From an uncultured Collinsella sp. (GTDB taxonomy: Bacteria; Actinomycetota; Coriobacteriia; Coriobacteriales; Coriobacteriaceae), in the NCBI GenBank assembly GCA_900547345.1, contig URGG01000002.1, positions 1 to 58,796 of the forward strand: a stretch of DNA of 58,796 nt, in the 5' to 3' direction. The translations under genes and the position numbers were made by a program. Positions 7,805 through 15,140 of this stretch are shown piece by piece; position 1 is the first letter of the stretch, and every line of letters begins with the position of its first letter. The notes beneath the pieces were generated by a model that was not told the origin of the DNA, did no database searches, and saw only the letters and a program-made list of their open reading frames with translations.

Positions 7805-9529
7805 CTACGAGCGCAGTGTAATTTTATCGCGCAACGATTTGAGATCTTCGGTGACGGTGCGGTCTTCCTGGATCATCTTCTGGACCTTTTTGTAGCTCGT
7901 GCTGACGGTCGAGTGGTTGCGGTTGCCAAATTCGGCGCCCACCGCCGTGGTCGTCATCTCGCACATCTCGATGGCCAGGTAGATAGCGATATGGCGTGCT
8001 TTGGCGATATTGGCGTTGCGACGCGGGCCGATGAGCTCCTCGTGCGTCACGCCGTACTGCTCTTCGATGACGGACTGAACCGTCTGGACGTTGATCTTTT
8101 TGGCCGATGTGTCGAAGTACTGGCTGGCGATGGCGTCGATATCGTCAAAGGTGAGCTCTCCGCCCTCGCGCTCGCGGTCGCCCGCCTCGCCGGCGCAGCG
8201 CTCGCAAAAGCTCTCGAGTTCGCGGATGTTGGTGCCCGAGACCTCGGCCATGTGTTTAAAGTGCTCGTCGGTCAGGTGCCCGCCGTCGCCCCCATAGGCC
8301 GCCAGCAGCGAGTCGTCGCCTGCCTCGGGAGCGGCGACGATGGTGTTCTCGTAATAGCGCTGCAAGATCTTGTATTTCATCTCGTAGCTGGGCTCTGCGA
8401 CCAGGCAGAGCATGCCGGCGTTGAAGCGGCTGGTCAGACGCTCGTCCATGCTCAGGTCCTTGGGGGCGCGGTCTGCCGCGATGACGACCTTCTTGTTGTT
8501 GCGGATGAACTCGTCCATGAGCTGGAAAAAGTAGTCCACGCTCGCGCGCTTGCCGATGATGTTTTGGATGTCATCGATGATGAGCACGTCCACGCCGTGG
8601 TACGCCTGCATGATGGGGGCGTTGCTCTTCTTTTGGCGGTCGAACTCGGTCATCAGGTCGTCCAGATATGCCTGGGAGTTGGCATACTTGACCTTGATCT
8701 CGGGCGACTTCTCGGCGAGCTCGTTTTTGATGGCAAGTAGCAGGTGCGTCTTGCCCAGGCCCGATTTGCCGTAGATGAACAGTGATGTGCACGTGCCGCG
8801 CTCGTCAGCGAGGGCGGCAAACTTGAGTGCCGAGCGATAGGCATGGCTGTTCTCAGGGCCGTAGACAAAGTTCTCAAAGGTAAATTTTGAGTTCGCGGCG
8901 AGCGGGGCTCCATCCGTATTCTGCTCGGCCGGCACGGTCGGTGCTGGCATGGGTGAAGTGGGGGTCGCAGCTTGCGTGGGTTTAGTCGGCGCTCCGCCCT
9001 TCATCTGGTTCATCATGCGACGAAAATCATCGGCCGAGAGCGTGTTTTTGATTGCAATGCCCGAATCCGCGCCCGCCGCTGCGTCGTGAGCGATGGGCAT
9101 GTGCGTGACGGGTACGTTCGTTGACGTCGCCGCCGCGGTCGGCAACGGTGCCATGGTTTCACGGGAAACATCGCTGTGCTTGTGCTCGATCGTCGGTACG
9201 TCGCCTGCGGAGGCCGGCGCCGCCGGGGAAGCAGCGGGAGCCGTGGCGGGCGCCGTCGCGGCAGCGGATTCCGTCGCGGCGCCTTGCGGTGCCACGATGT
9301 CGAGCGCAATCGGTGCAAAGGCGATTTCTTCCAGATAGGCCTCAATGGTCGGCTGATGCTTTTTGAGCTGCGCGATGGCAAAGCGCGAGGGGGCCTCGAT
9401 CGTGAGCGTATCTTCGGTCAGGCTTATGGCGCGCGATTGCCCCAGCATGTTGATGAGGCGTGCATCTTGGCCGTCGCGCTGGCAAAAGGCGATGGCATCC
9501 CCCAGGATGATGCTTGCTTCCTCGTCCAC
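7805..9529 (-). CDS. dnaA: Chromosomal replication initiator DnaA
   Basis: Initiator ATPase, 574 aa, longer than the common 450-500 because of its linker. Domain I covers about residues 1-78; domain II (about 79-212) is Ala/Pro/Thr-rich; domain III has Walker A YGKSGLGKTH (253-262) and Walker B LIIDDIQ (near 318); domain IV ends in a helix-turn-helix. The GTG start follows GGGAGAG. Two oddities: the domain IV signature, normally GGRDHTTV, reads GNRNHSTV (535-542), and the linker contains VSRET (121-125), encoded by a near-parS sequence. It lies immediately downstream of the GHKL-ATPase gene (15 bp), so the two are probably co-transcribed. Confidence 0.97.
   Translation of the reverse strand: MDEEASIILGDAIAFCQRDGQDARLINMLGQSRAISLTEDTLTIEAPSRFAIAQLKKHQPTIEAYLEEIAFAPIALDIVAPQGAATESAAATAPATAPAASPAAPASAGDVPTIEHKHSDVSRETMAPLPTAAATSTNVPVTHMPIAHDAAAGADSGIAIKNTLSADDFRRMMNQMKGGAPTKPTQAATPTSPMPAPTVPAEQNTDGAPLAANSKFTFENFVYGPENSHAYRSALKFAALADERGTCTSLFIYGKSGLGKTHLLLAIKNELAEKSPEIKVKYANSQAYLDDLMTEFDRQKKSNAPIMQAYHGVDVLIIDDIQNIIGKRASVDYFFQLMDEFIRNNKKVVIAADRAPKDLSMDERLTSRFNAGMLCLVAEPSYEMKYKILQRYYENTIVAAPEAGDDSLLAAYGGDGGHLTDEHFKHMAEVSGTNIRELESFCERCAGEAGDREREGGELTFDDIDAIASQYFDTSAKKINVQTVQSVIEEQYGVTHEELIGPRRNANIAKARHIAIYLAIEMCEMTTTAVGAEFGNRNHSTVSTSYKKVQKMIQEDRTVTEDLKSLRDKITLRS
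9155..9170. promoter_or_regulatory. parS-like site inside dnaA
   Basis: GGTTTCACGGGAAACA differs from the perfect sites at 14.2 kb at two of 16 positions (1 and 10). It encodes VSRET in the DnaA linker, a peptide that commonly marks parS sites embedded in genes. Confidence 0.5.
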
Positions 9530-9544
9530 TGTCTCTCCCGTTCT

Positions 9545-10897
9545 TTAGCTCTGAGCTCGCACGCGAGCGGCGCCGAGTTCGGTCAGATGGTATTTCTGGC
9601 CATGCTTGATGACTAAGCCGGCCTGCGCCAAGTCATTGAGCGTGCGTGACCAAGTGGGGGCCGAGTTTCCAAACGCCCTCGCCAGATCGGTTGCACCGCA
9701 CGCTTGATTTTGCGCCAGATAGCCCAGCGCGGCGTTGCCGCGATCGCTTACGAACACGTCCGGTTGTGGCTGCGCATACTGATTTGCTGCATTAGGATAC
9801 ATCATTTGAGCTGCTGGTTGTTGAGAACTCTGCATCGGCGGCATTTGCTGTTGAAAACTTTGAGGCCACTGTTGGTAAGGCTGCGGAGGCATCTGCTGGG
9901 CCCAGGGGTTGTACTGCTGCTGCGGCATCTGCTGGTACGGCTGCTGATATCCCTGCTGGTGCTGCTGCGGGAACTGCTGGCCATACCCCAGTGGCGGCAT
10001 CTGCTGATATGGATATCCCTGTTGGTACGGTTGATAGCCCATTTGCTGGCCACCCGGTGCCCCCGTCGCCTGCTGCATTGCTGCTGCATCCTGATCCGCC
10101 AGCGGCATGGTCTCTGGCATGTTTGGCGGCATCGACATAGATGCCGCTTGGGGTTCTTGTGTAGGAAGCATTCCGGGCTGCTGCATCTGTCCCACGGGGG
10201 GCTGCATCTGCTGCGTTGCCATGGGCTGCTGCGCAAAAGCTCCCGGCAGGGGATATGTGGGCTGTTCCGTCTCGGGCCGCACGGCAGCGCCGCGTCCGCC
10301 GGCACGCTCGATTTCCTGCACGCGTTTAGGGTTCAGGCTTACCGTAACCACGGTGCCGTTGCCCATGTTGTCCTCGATGGATACGGCACCGCCGGCGTTT
10401 TCCAAATACTCCTGCACCATGGGAAACCCTGCTCCGGTTCCACGGATATAACGCTTCATCTTGCTGTTTGCGCTGGTAACGCCAAAGTCGAAAGCACGTT
10501 CCTTGTCGTCGATGCCTGGTCCTTGGTCAGCAAAGCGGATGGTGTCTCCGCCGTCCAGAATCGAGATGATGGGCTCGGCAAAGTGTGCGTGGATAAAGTT
10601 TTCGACAATCTCGCGGATGACCATGAGCGAGATATGGCCGCCTTGTTCTTTCATGCACTGGTAGACGGTGTTGGTCGTCTCTTCCAAATACGTGCGGACA
10701 TCTTGCGGATCAATGACGATCACACGCGGTGTCGACAGCATGTCGTCATAGACGGCGATGCGCGCGGCGTACATGGCTTTTGGCGCCTGCGTGGTCGTCT
10801 GCTCGCCTTCCGCATGCTCTTCGCGCACGCCGGTGATGTGCTCGTTGTCGGGTGCCGGGTCTCCGGAATCGACCATGGTGTAAAAGTCGTCAGACAT
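9545..10897 (-). CDS. GHKL ATPase with Q/P-rich linker and winged-helix C-terminus
   Basis: 450-aa protein not assignable to a named family. Residues 45-190 form a GHKL (histidine-kinase-type) ATPase: N-box REIVENFIHAH (Glu96, Asn100), G1 box DQGPG (124-128) and G2 box GTGAG (153-157), ending GNGTVVTVSL, closest in style to SpoIIAB/anti-sigma kinases. No phospho-accepting histidine domain or membrane segment is seen. Residues 211-379 are a low-complexity linker very rich in Gln, Pro, Met and Tyr. Residues 380-450 look like a winged helix (ATDLARAFGNS...RTLNDLAQAGLVIKHGQKYHLTELG). It lies between the origin candidate and dnaA, reads into dnaA after 15 bp, and its ATG borders the origin. A role in controlling dnaA or initiation is inferred from position only. 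Confidence 0.75.
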   Translation of the reverse strand: MSDDFYTMVDSGDPAPDNEHITGVREEHAEGEQTTTQAPKAMYAARIAVYDDMLSTPRVIVIDPQDVRTYLEETTNTVYQCMKEQGGHISLMVIREIVENFIHAHFAEPIISILDGGDTIRFADQGPGIDDKERAFDFGVTSANSKMKRYIRGTGAGFPMVQEYLENAGGAVSIEDNMGNGTVVTVSLNPKRVQEIERAGGRGAAVRPETEQPTYPLPGAFAQQPMATQQMQPPVGQMQQPGMLPTQEPQAASMSMPPNMPETMPLADQDAAAMQQATGAPGGQQMGYQPYQQGYPYQQMPPLGYGQQFPQQHQQGYQQPYQQMPQQQYNPWAQQMPPQPYQQWPQSFQQQMPPMQSSQQPAAQMMYPNAANQYAQPQPDVFVSDRGNAALGYLAQNQACGATDLARAFGNSAPTWSRTLNDLAQAGLVIKHGQKYHLTELGAARVRAQS

Positions 10898-11140
10898 GCC
10901 GCTCGCAATCTTTCAAAAGGTTTCGAACAAATAGTAGCTCACCGTGCAATGTTTCTCATCTTTCGACAACTTTTCAAAACATGTTGAAAACTTTGGAAAA
11001 CGGACGAAAAGTTCTCAACATTGCCAACATGACCTGTTGAAAACTCGATGAAATATCGTGAAAAGTTGCCATGCACCGCTAAATCGAGCTTGGCTTATGG
11101 GGGAACCGTGTGAACTGCGCAACCTTTTACCTTTGATTTC
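10898..11140. other. Candidate chromosomal origin (oriC)
   Basis: Gene-free, visibly AT-rich DNA at the point where leftward and rightward genes diverge. It holds repeated 9-mers related to TTTTCAACA: perfect inverted copies at 10982-10990 and 11035-11043, and near copies at 10921 (TTTCGAACA), 10961 (TTTCGACAA), 10971 (TTTTCAAAA) and 11012 (TTCTCAACA). No classical TTATCCACA box is present. The assignment rests on strand switch, repeats, AT-richness and adjacency to dnaA; direct evidence of initiation is lacking. Confidence 0.65.
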
Positions 11141-11170
11141 TTGACATTTGAACATTGATTTCCCTACAAT
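11141..11170 (+). promoter_or_regulatory. rpmH operon promoter
   Basis: TTGACA (11141-11146), 18-bp spacer, TACAAT (11165-11170): a near-consensus housekeeping promoter for rpmH-rnpA-yidD-yidC. Confidence 0.8.
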
Positions 11171-11242
11171 CTTCAAGCTCACGTGTCTATATCTGCGTCC
11201 GCGCCCCCGCGGACACTCGAAATGCAGCAGGAGGAACTTAAG

Positions 11243-11377
11243 ATGAAGCGTACGTATCAGCCTAATAAGCGTAAGCGTGCCAAGACCCATGGCTTCCGTG
11301 CCCGTATGGCCACTAAGGGTGGTCGTGCCGTGCTCGCCCGTCGTCGCGCCAAGGGCCGCAAGCGTCTCACTGTCTAG
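11243..11377 (+). CDS. rpmH: 50S ribosomal protein L34
   Basis: 44-aa basic ribosomal protein, MKRTYQPNKRKRAKTHGF...GRKRLTV, matching the whole L34 family. I start at the ATG at 11243, behind AGGAGG; an in-frame upstream start (11183) adds a non-homologous leader. It is the first gene of the rightward arm and is followed 20 bp later by rnpA, the standard bacterial order. Confidence 0.98.
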   Translation: MKRTYQPNKRKRAKTHGFRARMATKGGRAVLARRRAKGRKRLTV

Positions 11378-11397
11378 CAGCGATACACACATCTCGC

Positions 11398-11736
11398 ATG
11401 AAGACTATTAAGTCTCGGCAAGATTTCGAGCATGTGTTCAGTCAGGGGCGTCGTTTCAATCACCCTCTGATTCGAATGACCATATGTGAATCGGTTGGCG
11501 AAGGCGACTCCGGAAGGGTCGCCTTCGTTGGTGCTAAACGGCTCGGTTGTGCTGTCGTGCGCAACCGTTCTAAGCGTGTGATGCGCGAGGCCGCCCGCAG
11601 CTGTGGATTTCCCGTTGCGGGTTATGACATCATCTTGTTCGCAACTCCCAAGACGAGGGTTTCCTCGCCGCAGGAGATGGACAAGGCGTTGCGTTCGCTT
11701 ATGAAACGCGCCGGCGTTGCCGGGGAGGAGCGATGA
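11398..11736 (+). CDS. rnpA: Ribonuclease P protein component
   Basis: 112-aa basic protein cofactor of RNase P, which matures tRNA 5' ends. The RNR-motif segment VVRNRSKRVMREA and the N-terminal SRQDFEHVFSQGRRF are diagnostic. It overlaps yidD by 4 bp (ATGA), so the two are translationally coupled. Confidence 0.96.
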   Translation: MKTIKSRQDFEHVFSQGRRFNHPLIRMTICESVGEGDSGRVAFVGAKRLGCAVVRNRSKRVMREAARSCGFPVAGYDIILFATPKTRVSSPQEMDKALRSLMKRAGVAGEER

Positions 11737-11957
11737 GCAATCACGTTTTGCGACGTGTTGCCATCGCTCCTATTCGCATATATCAACAGGTTATTTCGCC
11801 CTTATTGCCTGACGCCTGCATTTATTACCCAACGTGCTCGCAATACGCCGTCCAGGCGATTGAGAAGCACGGTGTTTTGAGAGGCTGCTGGCTTGCCGTG
11901 AGGCGCATCGCTCGCTGCAATCCCCTGCACGTCGGCGGTTATGACCCTGTGCCCTAG
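11733..11957 (+). CDS. yidD: Membrane protein insertion efficiency factor YidD
   Basis: 74-aa protein with the family signature PTCSQYAVQAIEKHG and ending CNPLHVGGYDPVP. It is thought to sit at the inner face of the membrane and assist YidC. It is encoded between rnpA (4-bp overlap) and yidC, as is usual. Confidence 0.96.
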   Translation: MSNHVLRRVAIAPIRIYQQVISPLLPDACIYYPTCSQYAVQAIEKHGVLRGCWLAVRRIARCNPLHVGGYDPVP

Positions 11958-11986
11958 CGGGCACTCGCTATCGGAGGAAAACTTAC

Positions 11987-12757
11987 ATGTGGGATTGGAT
12001 CGTTAACATCCTTTTCGAGCTGCTCAAGCTCATCCAGACCTTTGCGGTCGACTGGGGCCTGTCCATCATCATCCTGGTGGTCATCATCCGTCTGCTGCTG
12101 ACGCCGCTTATGCTTAAGTCGACCAAGTCGACAGCTCGTATGCAGGTGCTGCAGCCCAAGATGCTCGAGATTCAGGAACGCTATGCCGACGATCCTCAGC
12201 GTCAGGCCGAGGAGATGCAGAAGTTCTACAGCGAGAACAAGTTCAATCCGCTGGCCGGCTGTCTGCCGCTTCTGATTCAGATGCCTATCCTGTTCGCCCT
12301 GTTTACGCTGCTGCGTAACCTGCCGCAGTACTTTAACGACGGCACGTTCTCGTTCTTCAACATCCTGCCCGACCTTACCACCACGCCGAGCGCTTCCTTT
12401 GCCGATGGCTTTATGGTTGCACTGCCTGCGCTGGTTTGCCTGATCCTGTTCGCCGTCCTGACCCTGATTCCGCAGCTCTATATGTCGCGCAACCAGACCG
12501 GCCAGCAGGCTCAGAGCATGCGTATGATGGCCGTTGTCATGACGGTCATGATGCTTTGGATGGGCTGGAGCCTTCCCGTTGGTGTTCTGCTGTACTACGA
12601 CGTCTCGTCTGCTTGGCAGGTTATCCAGCAGATTTTTGTGACGCAGAAGGTCATCGACAAGGCGAAGGCCGATGAGGAGGAGCGTCTTAAGAACGCTCCG
12701 CTGCAGGTTGAGGTCACTCGTCGAGAGAAGAAGCCGCGCCCGCACAAGAAGAAGTAG
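11987..12757 (+). CDS. yidC: Membrane protein insertase YidC/OxaA
   Basis: 256-aa membrane insertase of the short Gram-positive type. The OxaA core holds a first hydrophobic helix near residues 22-41 (WGLSIIILVVIIRLLLTPLM), the conserved loop MQVLQPKMLEIQERY, and later hydrophobic segments around 95-110, 140-160 and 178-205. The C-terminus is strongly basic (RREKKPRPHKKK), suited to ribosome binding. No lipobox-like cleaved signal is visible. The ATG follows GGAGGAAAAC. Confidence 0.95.
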   Translation: MWDWIVNILFELLKLIQTFAVDWGLSIIILVVIIRLLLTPLMLKSTKSTARMQVLQPKMLEIQERYADDPQRQAEEMQKFYSENKFNPLAGCLPLLIQMPILFALFTLLRNLPQYFNDGTFSFFNILPDLTTTPSASFADGFMVALPALVCLILFAVLTLIPQLYMSRNQTGQQAQSMRMMAVVMTVMMLWMGWSLPVGVLLYYDVSSAWQVIQQIFVTQKVIDKAKADEEERLKNAPLQVEVTRREKKPRPHKKK

Positions 12758-12801
12758 TGGGATATCAATCTTATTTAGGTACCTAACTTTTGGAGTACGT
12801 T

Positions 12802-13371
12802 ATGTCTGAAGAGATCATCGAGGATATGCTTGAGGAGGTTGCCCCGCAGGTCGCGGGCGATTATCCCGAGATTGCACAGCGCTACAAGGCTGGTGAAGAG
12901 CTGACCGATGAGGAGCTCGACACCATTGCCGATGTTGCGATTTCCATCCTGCGTTCCATCCTTTCGCACTTCGATGCCGCCAACTCTCCTATCGATGAGT
13001 ATGAGGGCGACGAGGGTGAGCTGATTTTGGATGTAACGGCTCCCGACCTTGCTGTTCTCATTGGCCGTCATGGTCGCACCCTTGATGCCCTTCAGGTTAT
13101 GTTCTCTTTGCTGGTGAGCCGCAAACTTGGCTTTAGGTATCCGGTTGTAGTGGACGTAGAGGGATACAAGAGTCGCCGTCAGGACAAGGTTGCTTCCATG
13201 GCTCAGTCTGCTGCCGAGCGTGCCATCCGCACTCATAAGAGTGTTTCGCTTCCGCCCATGAATGCCTACGAGCGTCGACTGGTTCACATTGCACTTCGTG
13301 GCAATGATGCCGTCGATACTCATTCTGAGGGTTCTGACCCTGATCGCCATGTGGTGATTGTTGCTCGATAA
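12802..13371 (+). CDS. Jag/KhpB-type RNA-binding protein (KH and R3H)
   Basis: 189 aa. An acidic N-terminus (SEEIIEDMLEEVAPQ) precedes a KH-like domain with the GRHG loop (LIGRHGRTLDALQ), then an R3H domain (PPMNAYERRLVHIAL). The ATG at 12802 is preferred because TTTGGAG lies about 9 bp upstream. Family members bind RNA and influence cell division and wall synthesis; the position after yidC is typical. The classical N-terminal Jag-N domain is not evident. A strong terminator follows. Confidence 0.9.
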   Translation: MSEEIIEDMLEEVAPQVAGDYPEIAQRYKAGEELTDEELDTIADVAISILRSILSHFDAANSPIDEYEGDEGELILDVTAPDLAVLIGRHGRTLDALQVMFSLLVSRKLGFRYPVVVDVEGYKSRRQDKVASMAQSAAERAIRTHKSVSLPPMNAYERRLVHIALRGNDAVDTHSEGSDPDRHVVIVAR

Positions 13372-13389
13372 TCTTCTCGAGCTTATGCT

Positions 13390-13421
13390 AAGGGGACGTG
13401 GTTTCCACGTCCCCTTTTTTT
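13390..13421 (+). terminator. Terminator after jag
   Basis: Stem AAGGGGACGTGG / CCACGTCCCC with a TTT loop, followed by seven Ts. It ends the rpmH-jag operon and separates it from rsmG. Confidence 0.93.
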
Positions 13422-13467
13422 GTCAAAAGTTCTCGATACACTGATTTTTGTCAGAAAGGAGCTTTCG

Positions 13468-14205
13468 TTGTTAGTACTTACTGATCAGCAGGCTGACGAG
13501 ATGTTGAGTCGTCTAACTTCCTATTGCAAAGAGTATTCCTTGAGCGTAACTGATGTTGAGCTGAGGAAATGTATTCAGCATTTGGATTTGGTTCTAGAAA
13601 CAAATAAGACAACCAATCTCACCCGTATTCTTAACGTAGAAGATGCTGCAGTACTTCATATCCTCGACTCACTTGTTTTGCTCCCCTATATCAACAAGGC
13701 TCCTGAGGGAGCTTTGCTCGATATGGGAACAGGTGCGGGCTTCCCTGGTATTCCATTAACCATAACCACGCATCGTAAAGCTACTTATATTGACTCTGTT
13801 GGCAAGAAGGTTGATGCGGTTAATTTCTTTGTCAATGCTCTTGGATTGAAACATGCTCATGCGGTTCATGATCGTCTTGAAGAATATGCTCGAAGCCATA
13901 AGAAGCAGTTCTCTGTTGTAACCGCCCGCGCACTGGCCCCTCTACCGATTCTTGTTGAGTATGCGGCTCCGTATCTGAAGGATGGAGGGCTATTTGTTAT
14001 AACCAAGGGCAATCCTTCGGATGAGGAGCTTGCTTCCGGCATGTCAGCAGCTAAGATTTGCGGCTTCACTTTGCTTCTGAATGATGCAATTGATTTGCCT
14101 GAAGGCTTGGGTCACAGGGAGTTCATTGTTCTTAAGAAGAGTCATCCAGCATCTGTCTCATTGCCTCGTGCAAATGGCGTGGCAAAGAAGAATCCGCTTG
14201 CCTAG
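13468..14205 (+). CDS. rsmG: 16S rRNA (guanine-N7)-methyltransferase RsmG
   Basis: 245-aa SAM-dependent methyltransferase of the GidB family, modifying the 530 loop of 16S rRNA. Motifs: TNLTRI, then LLDMGTGAGFPGIPL (SAM-binding) and VTARALAPLP. I choose the TTG at 13468 because AAAGGAG sits 6 bp before it; a longer frame beginning at 13420 would overlap the preceding terminator. Base composition is clearly more AT-rich than yidC or ddl, a property shared with parA and parB. Three parS sites follow directly. Confidence 0.92.
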   Translation: MLVLTDQQADEMLSRLTSYCKEYSLSVTDVELRKCIQHLDLVLETNKTTNLTRILNVEDAAVLHILDSLVLLPYINKAPEGALLDMGTGAGFPGIPLTITTHRKATYIDSVGKKVDAVNFFVNALGLKHAHAVHDRLEEYARSHKKQFSVVTARALAPLPILVEYAAPYLKDGGLFVITKGNPSDEELASGMSAAKICGFTLLLNDAIDLPEGLGHREFIVLKKSHPASVSLPRANGVAKKNPLA

Positions 14206-14206
14206 A

Positions 14207-14222
14207 TGTTTCACGTGAAACA
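14207..14222. promoter_or_regulatory. parS: parS site 1
   Basis: Perfect 16-bp palindrome TGTTTCACGTGAAACA, the canonical ParB-binding centromere sequence, beginning 2 bp after the rsmG stop. Confidence 0.96.
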
Positions 14223-14245
14223 TAATGGATACTAACAACTTGCAG

Positions 14246-14261
14246 TGTTTCACGTGAAACA
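14246..14261. promoter_or_regulatory. parS: parS site 2
   Basis: Second perfect TGTTTCACGTGAAACA, 39 bp from the first (start to start). Confidence 0.96.
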
Positions 14262-14284
14262 TGGCGGTTGATATCGATTCGGAA

Positions 14285-14300
14285 TGTTTCACGTGAAACA
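14285..14300. promoter_or_regulatory. parS: parS site 3
   Basis: Third perfect TGTTTCACGTGAAACA, again 39 bp on and 40 bp before the parA start. The equal spacing of 39 bp is notable; ParB loaded here could also repress parA. Confidence 0.96.
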
Positions 14301-14339
14301 TCCTCCGTTTGACAGCTTTAATACACACCAGGAGGGACC

Positions 14340-15140
14340 GTGGGATTTCGCGACGTTAAGCGTTCTAAGAACGCAAAAGACACGCGTATCATTGCAATCA
14401 TCAATCAAAAAGGCGGCGTCGGTAAGTCAACGACGGCTGTAAACCTTGCAGCAGCACTGGGTGAGCAGGGTCGTAAGACACTGATTGTCGATTTTGATCC
14501 GCAGGGAAACAGCACCAGTGGATTCGGAATTGAAAAAGAAGACCTTAATCACTGCATCTATGATGCATTGTTGAATGATGTGCCGGCAGAATCGCTTGTT
14601 CTTGATACAAATTGTAAAAAGGTATTCGTTATTCCGGCTACAATTCAACTTGCAGGCGCGGAAATTGAGCTCGTAAGCGCAATTGCTCGTGAAACCCGCC
14701 TCAAAGATTTGCTTGAGCCGATTCAGGACGAGTTTGACTTTATTTTCATTGACTGTCCTCCTTCGCTCGGCCTGCTTACTATCAACGCTTTGACCGCAGC
14801 AGACAGCGTTTTGATTCCGATCCAGTGCGAATATTACGCACTCGAGGGCGTTACGAAGCTGCTTGAGTCAATGAAGATGGTCAAATCACGGCTGAACAAG
14901 GGCTTAGACACCTATGGTGTGCTTATGACCATGTATGATTCGCGTACTTCACTATCGAATCAGGTTGTTGAGGAGGTTCAATCGTACTTTGGTGATAAGG
15001 CGTTTAAGACGCTAATCCCCCGTACGGTTAAAATCTCCGAAGCTCCGTCTTTTGGAGAACCGGTAATTACCTATGCACCTCAAAATAAGGGTGCAAAAGC
15101 ATATATGAACCTTGCAAAAGAGGTGATCAAGCGTGCCTAG
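14340..15140 (+). CDS. parA: Chromosome partitioning ATPase ParA (Soj)
   Basis: 266-aa Walker-type ATPase that moves ParB-parS complexes. Deviant Walker A QKGGVGKST lies at residues 23-31, followed by DFDPQGNSTSGFG and Walker B FIDCPPSLGLLT. The GTG start has GGAGG 4 bp upstream. A 15-residue basic N-terminal leader (GFRDVKRSKNAKDTR) precedes the fold. The stop overlaps the GTG start of parB, so the pair is coupled. Confidence 0.96.
   Translation: MGFRDVKRSKNAKDTRIIAIINQKGGVGKSTTAVNLAAALGEQGRKTLIVDFDPQGNSTSGFGIEKEDLNHCIYDALLNDVPAESLVLDTNCKKVFVIPATIQLAGAEIELVSAIARETRLKDLLEPIQDEFDFIFIDCPPSLGLLTINALTAADSVLIPIQCEYYALEGVTKLLESMKMVKSRLNKGLDTYGVLMTMYDSRTSLSNQVVEEVQSYFGDKAFKTLIPRTVKISEAPSFGEPVITYAPQNKGAKAYMNLAKEVIKRA

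Noticed and set aside
9802..10305. 167-codon minus-strand frame overlapping the Q/P-rich linker
   Set aside because: Alternate frame of a low-complexity repeat; the ATPase and winged-helix domains on either side fix the true frame.
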